Of a DNA stretch of 64,000 nt, positions 9,772 through 19,315 are shown piece by piece. Made by a program: the position numbers and the translations under genes. The notes under the pieces were generated by a model, which saw only the letters and a list, made by a program, of their open reading frames with translations, was not told the origin of the DNA and searched no databases. The stretch is from Edaphobacter lichenicola (GTDB taxonomy: Bacteria > Acidobacteriota > Terriglobia > Terriglobales > Acidobacteriaceae), in the NCBI RefSeq assembly GCF_025264645.1, contig NZ_CP073696.1, positions 2,170,001-2,234,000 on the forward strand. Direction: 5' to 3'. Each line of letters starts with the position of its first letter. Position 1 is the stretch's first letter.

Positions 9772-10962
9772 GTGAAAAAGTTAGCGATCCTCGGCTCGAC
9801 CGGCTCGATCGGCCACAGCACTCTCTCCATCTGCGAATCCTTCCCCGACCGCTATCAAGTCGTCTCTCTCGCCGCCGGCACCAACATCGACGTAGCATTC
9901 GCTCAGTGCCTGCGCTGGCGCCCCAAGGTCATATCTCTCGCCACTGAAGGCCTTGCCACGACTCTCACCGGCCGCCTCAAAACCGAAGGCATCACCAACA
10001 TCGAGGTCGTCCACGGCACTGCAGGCAGCGTCTACGTCGCCACCCTGCCCGAGGTCAACTTCGTCGTCTCAGCCATCGTCGGTGTGGCCGGACTCGAAGC
10101 CACCTATGCGGCAGTCTGCGCCGGCAAAACCATCGGCCTCGCCAACAAGGAGTGCCTCGTAGCCGCCGGCGAACTCATCATTGCCGCTGCAAAACAGCAT
10201 AATGTCGCTCTCCTCCCCATCGACTCAGAGCACAACGCCGTCCACCAATGCATGCGCGGCGGAACAGCAGCCGAGGTCAAGCAGATCTGGCTCACCGCCT
10301 CCGGCGGCCCGTTCCGTAACACCCCTCTCGCCGACTTCGAACACATCACCCCGCAGCAAGCCCTCAAACACCCCACCTGGGTCATGGGTCAGCGCATCAC
10401 CATCGACTCCGCCACCATGATGAATAAGGGGTTCGAAGTCATCGAAGCCTGCCGCCTCTTCAACCTGCCCGCAAAGCAGGTACGCACCACCATCCACCCT
10501 CAGTCCACAGTCCACTCCTTGGTCGAATTCGTGGACGGCAGCATCCTCGCGCAGATCTCAGTTACGGACATGCGCCTTCCCATCCTCTATGCCCTCGCTT
10601 ACCCCGAGCGCGTCGCAGTATCCGATAAGGAAGCGCTCACCTTTGACCTCACCACACTTAGCCAACTCGACTTCTCAGTTCCCGACCTGAACCGTTTCCC
10701 CTGTCTCCGCCTCGCCTACGAGGCAGCCGAGGTTGGTGGACAAGCCTGCATCGCCCTCAACGCCGCCGACGAGATCGCCGTGGCTGCCTTCCTCGAAGGA
10801 CGTATCCCCTTCCTTGGCATCCCGCGTACAATAGAGGCTGTGCTACAGCTAACATCCGGCCAACATCCGGCGTCTATCCTCGATGTGCTAGATACAGATC
10901 TTGCCGCGCGTGCGTGTGCGCGCGAAGTGATTGCCCGCCAACTCACCGGCGCCCGAAGGTAG
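9772..10962 (+). CDS. dxr: 1-deoxy-D-xylulose 5-phosphate reductoisomerase
   Basis: Dxr catalyses the NADPH-dependent second step of the MEP isoprenoid pathway in the cytoplasm. The NADPH-binding GSTGSIG is at residues 8-14 when the GTG at 9772 is used, giving 396 residues, the usual length. Further family motifs are GLANKECLVAAG, PIDSEHNAVHQ (metal/substrate site), TASGGPFR and HPTWVMGQRITIDSATMMNKG. An in-frame upstream extension to 9664 exists but looks non-conserved. A stem-loop (9685-9705) lies in the leader. The 3' end is followed within 45 bases by rseP, implying co-transcription. Confidence 0.95.
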   Translation: MKKLAILGSTGSIGHSTLSICESFPDRYQVVSLAAGTNIDVAFAQCLRWRPKVISLATEGLATTLTGRLKTEGITNIEVVHGTAGSVYVATLPEVNFVVSAIVGVAGLEATYAAVCAGKTIGLANKECLVAAGELIIAAAKQHNVALLPIDSEHNAVHQCMRGGTAAEVKQIWLTASGGPFRNTPLADFEHITPQQALKHPTWVMGQRITIDSATMMNKGFEVIEACRLFNLPAKQVRTTIHPQSTVHSLVEFVDGSILAQISVTDMRLPILYALAYPERVAVSDKEALTFDLTTLSQLDFSVPDLNRFPCLRLAYEAAEVGGQACIALNAADEIAVAAFLEGRIPFLGIPRTIEAVLQLTSGQHPASILDVLDTDLAARACAREVIARQLTGARR

Positions 10963-11003
10963 CAAAAAAACTCGAAGCAAAGGTAACGAGGTCCGCTCTC
11001 TCC

Positions 11004-12398
11004 ATGTCAACAATCATCCAGCTTGCCATTGTTCTTGGCATTATGGTTCTGGTCCACGAGTTCGGCCACTTCGCCGTTGCCAAGCTCTGCGGTATTCGCG
11101 TTGAGGTCTTCTCCATCGGCTTTGGCAAGCGGCTCTTCGGCTTCCGCCGCGGCGATACCGAGTACCAGATCGCCGCCGTCCCCCTCGGCGGTTACGTCAA
11201 AATGGCAGGCGAGATGGGCTTTTCCGGGAACGAACTCACCCCCGGCAGCGTTGCACCCACTGACCCGGGCGACTTCAACGCTCATCCCCGCTGGCAGCGC
11301 ATCCTCGTCGCTCTTGCCGGTCCGTTCGCCAACTTCATCCTTGCCCTCGGTCTGATGACTGGCGTCTCCATGCTGCACAACGAGGTGCAGGAGTTTATCG
11401 ATGGCCCGGCCAACACGGACTACATCGCCATCAACACGCAGGCTGCAAAGGCCGGCATTCGCAGCGGCGATACCATCGTCCACTACGACAGCATTGAGAA
11501 CCCCACTTGGGACCAGGTTGGCATTCGCTCGCTCCTGAACCTCAACCAGACCATTCCGTTCTCTTTTGTTCATGACGGTCAGCGCACGGACACCAAACTT
11601 TTCATTGAATCCAAAGGTGCGCCGGATGACTTCTCGCTCGATAAATTGGGACTCGTTCCGAAGATGCAGAACACGCCGGTTCAGGTCGACTCGCTTGAGC
11701 CAACGATGCCCGCTGCTCGCGCAGGTCTACAGCCGCACGACAAGATCCTGAGCATCGACGGTCTCCAGCTTCACTCGGTTCAGGCATTGCTTGGATATTT
11801 GCAAGACCAGGCTGGCAAACCCGCGTCGTTGCTCATCGAGCGCACAGGCACAAACGGTGTCGCTCAGACGATTCCAATCCAGATCACGCCTGAGCTGGCA
11901 GAGACTCCCGGTGGGCCTAAGGAAAAGGACTATCGGCTTGGTTTTGTCGCGGTTCAACCGCCGGTGAAGGTTGAGCGTCTGCCTCTGGGCAAGGCGATGG
12001 CTGCGTCCTGGCAGTTCAACAAAAAGGGATCGCTGCTTATCGTTGAGGTGCTGAAGCGGCTGTTTACGCGGCAGGTTTCGGTCAAGAGTCTGCAGAGCCC
12101 GATTGGGATTGGGCAGCAGATTCATCAGGCTGCGCAGATGCCTGGGTGGATGCCCCTTATCGGATTGATGTCGTATATCTCGTTGAATCTTGGGATCTTC
12201 AACCTGCTCCCCATTCCGATTCTCGATGGAGGCATGATCTTATTTTTGTTGATCGAGACGATTATGCGCCGCGATGTGAATCAGCAGATCAAGGAGCGCG
12301 TCTACCAGGTGGCCTTTGTCTGCCTTCTGGCATTCTTTGCGTTTGTGATCTTCAATGACCTGACGAAGCTCAACCTCTTCACCAAACTGAAGCCGTAG
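11004..12398 (+). CDS. rseP: Site-2 zinc metalloprotease RseP (M50 family)
   Basis: The 464-residue protein is an inner-membrane intramembrane protease. Transmembrane segment 1 carries the zinc-binding HEFGH (His18, His22), and the C-terminal region carries NLLPIPILDGG with the third ligand Asp. Two PDZ domains lie between: one around AAKAGIRSGDTIVHYD and one around AARAGLQPHDKILSIDG. The family cleaves membrane-anchored anti-sigma factors and residual signal peptides. The ATG at 11004 starts directly before the first membrane helix. Third-position base use loosens noticeably in its 3' half. A strong terminator follows. Confidence 0.94.
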   Translation: MSTIIQLAIVLGIMVLVHEFGHFAVAKLCGIRVEVFSIGFGKRLFGFRRGDTEYQIAAVPLGGYVKMAGEMGFSGNELTPGSVAPTDPGDFNAHPRWQRILVALAGPFANFILALGLMTGVSMLHNEVQEFIDGPANTDYIAINTQAAKAGIRSGDTIVHYDSIENPTWDQVGIRSLLNLNQTIPFSFVHDGQRTDTKLFIESKGAPDDFSLDKLGLVPKMQNTPVQVDSLEPTMPAARAGLQPHDKILSIDGLQLHSVQALLGYLQDQAGKPASLLIERTGTNGVAQTIPIQITPELAETPGGPKEKDYRLGFVAVQPPVKVERLPLGKAMAASWQFNKKGSLLIVEVLKRLFTRQVSVKSLQSPIGIGQQIHQAAQMPGWMPLIGLMSYISLNLGIFNLLPIPILDGGMILFLLIETIMRRDVNQQIKERVYQVAFVCLLAFFAFVIFNDLTKLNLFTKLKP

Positions 12399-12424
12399 TT
12401 TTCAGTTTTTGCAGAAAAAATTTA

Positions 12425-12453
12425 CCCCGGATCAAGGCTGACTCGATCCGGGG
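12425..12453 (+). terminator. Rho-independent terminator after rseP
   Basis: CCCCGGATC (12425-12433) and GATCCGGGG (12445-12453) form a perfect 9-bp stem with an 11-base loop, followed by TTTCTACGTTTTT. It ends the cdsA-dxr-rseP transcription unit. Confidence 0.85.
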
Positions 12454-12454
12454 T

Positions 12455-12603
12455 TTCTACGTTTTTGCTGGTGTTTTTGAGGGGTGTTTTGGAAAAAGCG
12501 CGTTTTTAACGTAGTGTTTTGATGGTGAAAACGTGGTGCGTTGCATGGTGAACGTGGTGCGTTGACGACCACTTTTTGAACTGCGAAAAATACGCCACGG
12601 TTT
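12455..12603. repeat. GTGGT-rich intergenic repeat element
   Basis: The stretch between the rseP terminator and the DHH gene is unlike its surroundings. It contains two perfect copies of AACGTGGTGCGTTG (12530-12543 and 12551-12564), preceded by diverged GTAGTGTTTTGATGGTG units and followed by ACTTTTTGAACTGCGAAAAATACGC. It encodes no plausible protein. I loosely recall similar GTGGTG-rich intergenic blocks in acidobacterial genomes; the function of such blocks is not known to me. Confidence 0.5.
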
Positions 12604-13605
12604 TCAACTATTTTTTGCGCTGGCGGACGAAGCCTGACGCAGCTCAGCCACAATTTCGCCGACAGCCTTGCGCGCCTCGTCTTCCCGGTCCGGCGGAAAG
12701 CTGATTGCTCCCACGCGGGCATGACCACCGCCGCCGTATCGTTCGCAGATCGCCGCCAGATTTACCAGCGCAGAGGGAGCCAGCTTGGTCCACGGATTTG
12801 TCCCGACCGACACCTTGGTTCGGAAGCTCGATTTACTCAGCCCCACGTTGTACGTCGCGTCCGGATGCAGATAGTAGGGGATGAACTTGTTATACCCCTC
12901 TGTCGGCTGATCGGTGATGTCGAACGTAATGACTCCTTGATCGACCGTAGCGCGTTGTTTGATCAGCTCCAGCGCTGCCCAATGCCGCTCCATCAACGGT
13001 CCCAGAAGAACCTGCACGAATTCTTTGTCTAAAACCTGCTGCAGACTCATCTCGGTCAGCAGCGGAATCAGTCGTGGGACAAGAGTGTTGTCCGAGGAGC
13101 TTTCGATCACCATGGTTAGCTTCATTGCGGGTTCAGCCATCTCCACTGCAGCCTTCGCGCTCTCATAGCGAGCGCCATCGACGATGTCCGCCCACTTGAT
13201 GAGCTCCAGTACGGGTGCTGTGTCGAAGCCGAAGTTGACCTGCGCGATATCGGCGATCAGGCTTGTGCACGAGATGTAGTTTGGGTTGAAGAATTTTCGC
13301 ATTCGCTGCGATCCATCCGCCTGACCTGCCTCAAAGTCCTTCTGATCTTCCGGAGTGAGGAACGCGCTCTGATGGTGATCGAACCACCACGTCACCATCG
13401 GCGAGGCGGAGTATTTGAAGTCGACGATCGCATTCTCTCCACTGCTGAATGCACTCTCATCAAACAGCGCTCCTGCACGGTGGACCAACCCGTGATACGA
13501 GTACGAGTCCGCCGTCTTCACGCGCTCTCTGTGGAACCGCGTGAACAGCGAAGCCGAGCAGGCTCCATCGAAGCACTTATCGTGATAAAAGATCCTGCAG
13601 TCCAA
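12604..13605 (-). CDS. DHH-family phosphoesterase
   Basis: The 333-residue protein opens with IFYHDKCFDGACSASLF, the first metal-binding segment of DHH phosphoesterases, then has VDFKYS and the signature WWFDHHQSAF. A DHHA1-like C-terminus ends with the substrate-binding RYGGGGHARVGAISF. These enzymes cleave phosphodiesters in short RNAs or cyclic dinucleotides (NrnA-like); substrate is not deducible. The only possible start is a TTG at 13605, immediately after an in-frame TGA, and it lies just before the first motif. Confidence 0.87.
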   Translation of the reverse strand: MDCRIFYHDKCFDGACSASLFTRFHRERVKTADSYSYHGLVHRAGALFDESAFSSGENAIVDFKYSASPMVTWWFDHHQSAFLTPEDQKDFEAGQADGSQRMRKFFNPNYISCTSLIADIAQVNFGFDTAPVLELIKWADIVDGARYESAKAAVEMAEPAMKLTMVIESSSDNTLVPRLIPLLTEMSLQQVLDKEFVQVLLGPLMERHWAALELIKQRATVDQGVITFDITDQPTEGYNKFIPYYLHPDATYNVGLSKSSFRTKVSVGTNPWTKLAPSALVNLAAICERYGGGGHARVGAISFPPDREDEARKAVGEIVAELRQASSASAKNS

Positions 13606-13749
13606 TCAACCGTCTCCCTTACTCAACACCTCTCTTGCAGGTGCGAAGACTCCAGCATAGCGCACATGGTATGCTCTGCAACCAATCCTCCCTGCGGAAC
13701 TTCCGGTTGCCCAGCCGCGTATACCGACTAAGACCCAAGAGGACGCCCA

Positions 13750-14793
13750 TTGGATACTCATCAAATCGAAGATCTCTTCTCGTACAACGAGAACACGCAG
13801 CCACCAACCACGCCGCCGCATAGCGAGCCACCGTCTTCGTTGCATCGGGTCTTCTTCGGTCCCGACGGGCTCCGCGCCGGTTGGAGCATTCTGATCTTCG
13901 TCGCTCTCTTCGCCGGATACATCTACGCAGCCAGCACTATTGCGCGCAAGGTCCACCCGCCCACGCACCACGGCATGTCGGACAATGCTTTTTCGCCGAC
14001 ATTTATGTTCATCAACGAGGCCATTCCCCTGCTGGGAGTTCTTCTCGTCACCTGGATCATGGCTAAGATCGAGCGCCGTCCCACCGGTGTCTATGGTCTC
14101 GGCGGGACACACAAGGGTCCCCACTTCATTGCAGGCCTCGCCTGGGGTATCACCTGTCTGACGCCGCTCATCCTGATTCTTTGGAAGGGTGGATACCTGG
14201 TCTTCGATAGCCGTCTTCTGTTCGGCAGCGACATCGTCCGCTACGGCCTTTGCTGGATTGGTGTCTTCTTCGCCGTCGGTCTGCTTGAGGAGTACTTCAC
14301 CCGCGGCTATCTCCAGTACACTCTTACCCGCGGCCTGACCGGCCTCTTTCGGTCGGTCTTCAAAACTCGCCACAGTTCAGCGCTCGGTTTCTGGACCTCG
14401 GCGGTGATCTTTTCGCTGCTCTTCGGATTTGCCCACGGTAAAAACCCTGGTGAATCTCCCATTGGCCTGTTTACTGCGAGTCTCGCGTCGATGATGTTCT
14501 GCCTGAGTCTGTGGCGCACAGGCTCTCTCTGGTGGGCGATCGGCTTTCACACGTCATGGGACTGGGCGCAATCATTCCTCTACGGTGTAGCCGATAGCGG
14601 CACGATCTCCGAGCACCGATTCCTCGCCACTCATCCGGTCGGCAGACCTCTTCTGAGTGGAGGCGCGACGGGACCTGAAGGCAGCGTCTTCATTCTTCTC
14701 ATCGTTGCGCTCATCGTCACCGTGATTCTTGTTACGCTACCGCGCACCCATGCAGGTTATGAACGTTTGCCTGCACAACGCGTCGAGCTGTAG
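13750..14793 (+). CDS. CPBP-family intramembrane glutamic endopeptidase
   Basis: This 347-residue polytopic membrane protein has about eight hydrophobic segments. The CPBP (CAAX protease/bacteriocin-processing) motifs are present: LLEEYFTRGYLQ (paired glutamates plus Arg), LFGFAHGKN (His), and GFHTSWDWAQ (second His). The N-terminal 35 residues are cytoplasmic and polar. Bacterial members have varied roles, including peptide processing and stress resistance. The predicted start is a TTG at 13750; a later start cannot be excluded. It converges on the Na+/H+ antiporter gene, only six bases away. Confidence 0.88.
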   Translation: MDTHQIEDLFSYNENTQPPTTPPHSEPPSSLHRVFFGPDGLRAGWSILIFVALFAGYIYAASTIARKVHPPTHHGMSDNAFSPTFMFINEAIPLLGVLLVTWIMAKIERRPTGVYGLGGTHKGPHFIAGLAWGITCLTPLILILWKGGYLVFDSRLLFGSDIVRYGLCWIGVFFAVGLLEEYFTRGYLQYTLTRGLTGLFRSVFKTRHSSALGFWTSAVIFSLLFGFAHGKNPGESPIGLFTASLASMMFCLSLWRTGSLWWAIGFHTSWDWAQSFLYGVADSGTISEHRFLATHPVGRPLLSGGATGPEGSVFILLIVALIVTVILVTLPRTHAGYERLPAQRVEL

Positions 14794-14799
14794 TCAGCA

Positions 14800-16425
14800 T
14801 CAGGCGACTGACCCACCCTCATAGCGGCTGTAGGCCAGATCCAGCTCGCGCTCCATCGTACGCAAGACGTCGTCGCCGATACGGCCCTTGTCCCTGAGGC
14901 CGATCAGCGTGCGCCGCTCGGCCTGGAGCGCCTGATCCATAATTCTGCGCAGCCTGAAGATGGCTTCGGTATCGACAGCTTCGAGTTCTCCGTCACCGCC
15001 TCCACCAATCGCAGCCAGCTTGTGGCGGTAGCGATGCAGGATGTCGTCGTACAGGTGCTCTGCGCCCTTGCCTTCGATCTTCCGTCCCTCTTCCAGCTGA
15101 TGAATGGCTGCTGACAGTACAATCTTCCGCGCTTCTTTTTCCTCGGGGTCCATACCCGGCGAACCTGCCAGCCCGAGCCTCCGAATGAGCGCCGGCAGCG
15201 TCAATCCCTGAAGCACAAGCGTCACCAGGATGACGCAGAAGGCGAGAAAGACGATAAGATTTCGCGTCTCCGGGGGTCTTCCATTTCCCAACACCTCCGG
15301 CACTGAGATCGCCGCTGCGAGAGCCAAAACGCCACGCATCCCAGTCCACCCCACTACGAACACTTCTGTTTTTTTGAGCGGCTCCTCCTTGTGGCCCATA
15401 CATTTGTTGCTTAGAAACTCTGCGATCTTGACTGCTGGGAACACCCACATCATCCGCAGCAGGATCAGCACGAAGGTGAATACTGCGCCATAGAAGATCA
15501 GCGTGCCCGTCCCAAACTTTCCTCGTATACCACCGAGCACGTACGGCAACTGCAGGCCGATTAAGACAAAGACGAGGCCGTTGAGCATGAAGGTCAGCGC
15601 CTCCCACGCTCCGTTCACCTGCAGCCGCACGGACGGCGAGAAGAAGTTGACGCTCTGCCGGCTCAAGTAGAGGCCGCAGACCACGACAGCAAGAACACCG
15701 GAAGCATGAGCGCGTTCTCCCGCGATATACGCGGCGTACGGAACGACAAGGCTGACCACCAACTCGATCGGCCCGTCGTCGATAAACTTCTCCAGCCATC
15801 CCACCACGATGCCGATCAGCAGGCCGATTACGACACCACCCACGACGAGAGTCAGCAGTCGCAGCGCACCGCTCGCAACCGTGGGCGATTCTCCGCGAAG
15901 AATGATGCCGAGGCCCATCTCCAAGGCCAGCAGGCCGGTTGCGTCGTTCAACAGGCTCTCGCCTTCGAGGATGTCGACGATCCTTCTTGGCAGCCCGATG
16001 CTCTTCGCGATGGATGTTGCTGCAATCGCATCGGTCGTTGCAACAACGGCACCCAGCAGAAATCCTGCCTTCCAATCGAGCGCCGTGATGAAGTGATCGG
16101 AGAACACCGCAACACCCCATACCGTGAAGGCAACCAGCCCAAACGCCAGCAGACCGATCACCACGCCGTTTCGTTTGAACTCTCTCAGCGATGCCGACCA
16201 TGCCGACGCGTACAGAAGCGGTGGAAGAAAGATCACGAACACAATATTCGGATCGAGCGGGATGCGCGGCATACGCGGAAAGAAGCTGATAACCAGCCCC
16301 GCGATGACGAGCACGATGGGATATGGCACCTTCAGCCGGTTCGCCATCACGGCAAAGAAGGCCACCAAAACCAAGAGCAGCAAGATCAGGATCTCTACCG
16401 CATGGAAGCTCTCACCCAACTCCAT
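14800..16425 (-). CDS. Na+/H+ antiporter (CPA1 family)
   Basis: Around 12 transmembrane helices are followed by a cytoplasmic tail of about 120 residues with coiled-coil potential. CPA1 signatures are FLPPLLYASAW, GAVVATTDAIAATSIAKSIG, LEGESLLNDATGLL (the transport-site Asp) and the RGVLALAAAISVP segment. The protein should exchange Na+ for H+ for pH and salt homeostasis. Three consecutive starts (TTG, GTG, ATG) occur at 16431-16425; the ATG is used here. It is transcribed divergently from the acylase gene across about 108 bases that must hold both promoters. Confidence 0.92.
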   Translation of the reverse strand: MELGESFHAVEILILLLLVLVAFFAVMANRLKVPYPIVLVIAGLVISFFPRMPRIPLDPNIVFVIFLPPLLYASAWSASLREFKRNGVVIGLLAFGLVAFTVWGVAVFSDHFITALDWKAGFLLGAVVATTDAIAATSIAKSIGLPRRIVDILEGESLLNDATGLLALEMGLGIILRGESPTVASGALRLLTLVVGGVVIGLLIGIVVGWLEKFIDDGPIELVVSLVVPYAAYIAGERAHASGVLAVVVCGLYLSRQSVNFFSPSVRLQVNGAWEALTFMLNGLVFVLIGLQLPYVLGGIRGKFGTGTLIFYGAVFTFVLILLRMMWVFPAVKIAEFLSNKCMGHKEEPLKKTEVFVVGWTGMRGVLALAAAISVPEVLGNGRPPETRNLIVFLAFCVILVTLVLQGLTLPALIRRLGLAGSPGMDPEEKEARKIVLSAAIHQLEEGRKIEGKGAEHLYDDILHRYRHKLAAIGGGGDGELEAVDTEAIFRLRRIMDQALQAERRTLIGLRDKGRIGDDVLRTMERELDLAYSRYEGGSVA

Positions 16426-16599
16426 CACCAACCCTCCGTATCCTCACGTCCGGCCATCGTAGATCCTACACTTCGTAGCGTCGTCCTCAGTAAAACAAAT
16501 TAAACTGCACCGCGCTGAGTTCTCAAGCGCATAATGCCAGATCGATACGGCTTTTCGAGCTATTCTCAGGCCCCGCTCCATTTACACTTCGATCAGGCC

Positions 16600-19233
16600 A
16601 TGAACCCGTACGAAGCCATCTCCGCTACCACGACTCCCGAAGAAACCCGTGCCGCCCTGCAAGCTAGACGCCGCCAGAGACTCATCCGCATCATCGTTAT
16701 CTTTACCGTACTGATTGCCGTACTTGCCACAATCGGGTTCCTCTACGGTCGCCACTGGACGCGCCAGGCGATGCGCGATGCCCTGCCTCAGCTTGACGGA
16801 TCCATTTCTATCTCAGGCCTCTCTGCTCCAGTCACGGTGCAACGCGATAATCACGGGGTTCCGCATCTCCGCGCCAGTACGCTCGATGATCTCGTGATGG
16901 CTCAGGGCTACGTGACCGCGCAGGACCGGCTGTGGCAGATGGATGCTCTTCGCAGGCATGCTGCGGGTGAGCTCGCGGAGATTCTTGGAGCGTCGCTCAT
17001 CGCTCATGATCGCGCCCAGCGCACGCTGCAGATTCGCGCTGCCGCCGATCGCGCGTTGGCCACGCTGCCGCCCGATCAGGTTCATCTTCTGGAGCGCTAC
17101 GCAGCCGGTGTCAACGCCTCCATCGCCACGCAGAGCGGCCATCTTCCGCTTGAGTTTCGCCTGATCCGCTACCGACCCGCTCCGTGGACACCGCGAGATT
17201 CGGTGCTCGTCGGCCTGGCCGAGTTTCAGGACCTCACGACCAGCTTTCCGCAGGAGTTGAACCGCGAGGCGCTGACAGCGCGGCTCCCGGAAAATCTCAT
17301 CGCCGACTTGTATCCTGTCAGCTCGTGGCGTGACCATCCGCCCGCGCAGCCCATCGTCGATCTCACCGCTCCGCAGACCGATATTCCTGACGTGCCGCTC
17401 GACGAATCGCAGACGAAGCTCCGCAAGCCGGCGCTCTCCTCGGCATCGGTCGAAGATCTGCTCGCCTTGCAACAGACTCTGAAGAATCCCGTCTGCGAAG
17501 GCTGCTTTTCCGGCTCCAATGACTGGGTGGTCTCCGGGGCGCACACGGCGACCGGCAAGCCGCTGCTCTCGAACGACATGCACCTCGCCCACAACGTCCC
17601 CGGAGTCTGGTATCAGGCGGATCTTGAGGCCGGCGATCTCCATGTCTCGGGCGTGTCTCTTCCTGGCGTGCCGTTTATCATCGTCGGCCACAACGCTCAT
17701 GTCGCGTGGGGCTTTACCAACCTCGGCGCGGAGGTGCAGGACGTCTACATTGAGCACACTCGCGGTTCAGGGAGCACTGCAGAATATGAGGCTGCAGACG
17801 GCAGCTGGCATCCGCTCCTTCATCAGCAGGAGGTTATTCACGTCAAGGGAGCAAAGGACATCGTGCTCGACGTTCCCGCCACGCAGCATGGCGCGGCCGT
17901 CACGCCGATCATCTCCGGAATCTTTCCCTCGGAGAAGCGCAGCTTATCGCTCCGTTGGACGATCTATGATCCCGCCAACGTTACGCCGTTGTTTCTTGCC
18001 ATCAATAGCGCCACTGACGGCGCGAGCCTCGTCGCGGCCTTCTCCACTTTCGGCGGCCCTGCGCAAAACCTCGTCTACGCGGACGACCAGGGCCACATCG
18101 GATACCACGCGGTAGGCAAGATTCCCATTCGCGGCAACGTCACAGCGCCCAGCCCCATCAGCCCCGTGCCCGCCGACGCGCTCGACGCGACTCAGGAATG
18201 GGTGGGTACGATTCCCTATGAAAATCTACCGCGGTCGCTCGATCCGCCGAACGGCATCCTTGCCACCGCCAACGGTCGCGTCACCAGCGACGACTACCCA
18301 TATCCGGTCACCCTCAACTGGGCCGCGCCTTACCGCAACGAGCGCATCTGGAAGGTGCTCGCCGAACGATCCGTTGCCACGAAGGACCATCTCACGCCAG
18401 CCGACATGCTCGCGCTCCAGACGGACGTCTACTCCGATCTCGATCACGTCATCGCGCAGCGCCTCGCCTACGCGATCGACCACACCACCAAACCTGAGTT
18501 CACGACCGACAAGTCTGTCGCGAAACGCCTCCATCAGGCCGCCGACCTTCTCCGCGACTGGAACGGAAGCATGGACGCCGACGCGGTTGCACCCGCCATT
18601 GTGGTCGCCACCCGCGCTGCACTCTGGCCTCTGCTGCTCAACCCACAGCTAAAAGGTCAGCCGGAGGCACGGTTCGACCTGCAGCCCGGCTCAGCTCCTC
18701 CCACAGCCGCGTCCCTCTACACCTGGGGCAACAAATCGTACGCCGAAGAGTGGCTGATCATGCACACGCCGAGCCGCTGGCTTCCCTCAACGAATGTCAC
18801 CTGGGACGATCTCCTTGCAACCGCCGTCTCTAAAGCTCTCGTCGATGCGCACGCGCCTGCAGACCTCACGAAGTGGCGCTTCGGCCAGTTCCACCCGATC
18901 GACATCGAACACCCAATCTACAGCCAGTCGCCCATCCTGCAGCGTGTCATTGGTCTTCCCATCGGCACGGGCGTTCAGCCTCAAAGCGGCGACGATGCCA
19001 CCGTCAAACAGGTTGGCCGCAGCTTCGGTCCCTCGGAGCGCTTTACCGCCGATCTCTCGGACCTCGACCACAGCACGTTGAACCTTGTGCTCGGTGAATC
19101 GTCCAATCCCGCCAGCCCATGGTTCATGGATCAGTGGCCCGCGTGGTATCACGGAACCACCTTTCCCATGCCCTTCACCAACTCAGCCGTGGATGCCGCA
19201 GCAACTCACACCCTCACACTCAATCCGAAGTAG
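16600..19233 (+). CDS. Penicillin acylase-family (S45) N-terminal nucleophile hydrolase
   Basis: This large precursor (877 residues from the ATG at 16600; an in-frame ATG at 16534 would add 22) has one N-terminal membrane anchor, then the alpha region with QRDNHGVPHLRAST and VTAQDRLWQMDALRR. The autoproteolytic junction and nucleophile Ser lie in FSGSNDWVVSG (about residue 306). The beta chain shows LLSNDMHLAHNVPG and WGFTNLGAEVQDVY. Members hydrolyse amide bonds such as beta-lactam side chains or acyl-homoserine lactones. The substrate here is unknown; quorum quenching and peptide scavenging are both possible. Confidence 0.92.
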   Translation: MNPYEAISATTTPEETRAALQARRRQRLIRIIVIFTVLIAVLATIGFLYGRHWTRQAMRDALPQLDGSISISGLSAPVTVQRDNHGVPHLRASTLDDLVMAQGYVTAQDRLWQMDALRRHAAGELAEILGASLIAHDRAQRTLQIRAAADRALATLPPDQVHLLERYAAGVNASIATQSGHLPLEFRLIRYRPAPWTPRDSVLVGLAEFQDLTTSFPQELNREALTARLPENLIADLYPVSSWRDHPPAQPIVDLTAPQTDIPDVPLDESQTKLRKPALSSASVEDLLALQQTLKNPVCEGCFSGSNDWVVSGAHTATGKPLLSNDMHLAHNVPGVWYQADLEAGDLHVSGVSLPGVPFIIVGHNAHVAWGFTNLGAEVQDVYIEHTRGSGSTAEYEAADGSWHPLLHQQEVIHVKGAKDIVLDVPATQHGAAVTPIISGIFPSEKRSLSLRWTIYDPANVTPLFLAINSATDGASLVAAFSTFGGPAQNLVYADDQGHIGYHAVGKIPIRGNVTAPSPISPVPADALDATQEWVGTIPYENLPRSLDPPNGILATANGRVTSDDYPYPVTLNWAAPYRNERIWKVLAERSVATKDHLTPADMLALQTDVYSDLDHVIAQRLAYAIDHTTKPEFTTDKSVAKRLHQAADLLRDWNGSMDADAVAPAIVVATRAALWPLLLNPQLKGQPEARFDLQPGSAPPTAASLYTWGNKSYAEEWLIMHTPSRWLPSTNVTWDDLLATAVSKALVDAHAPADLTKWRFGQFHPIDIEHPIYSQSPILQRVIGLPIGTGVQPQSGDDATVKQVGRSFGPSERFTADLSDLDHSTLNLVLGESSNPASPWFMDQWPAWYHGTTFPMPFTNSAVDAAATHTLTLNPK

Positions 19234-19315
19234 CTAGTCCAAACAACAACGAGAGTAGGAGACAGTCTTTCTCTCTTGCTTGTGCTCCGAAGTCCCGTCA
19301 TACACTAAACAGCAG

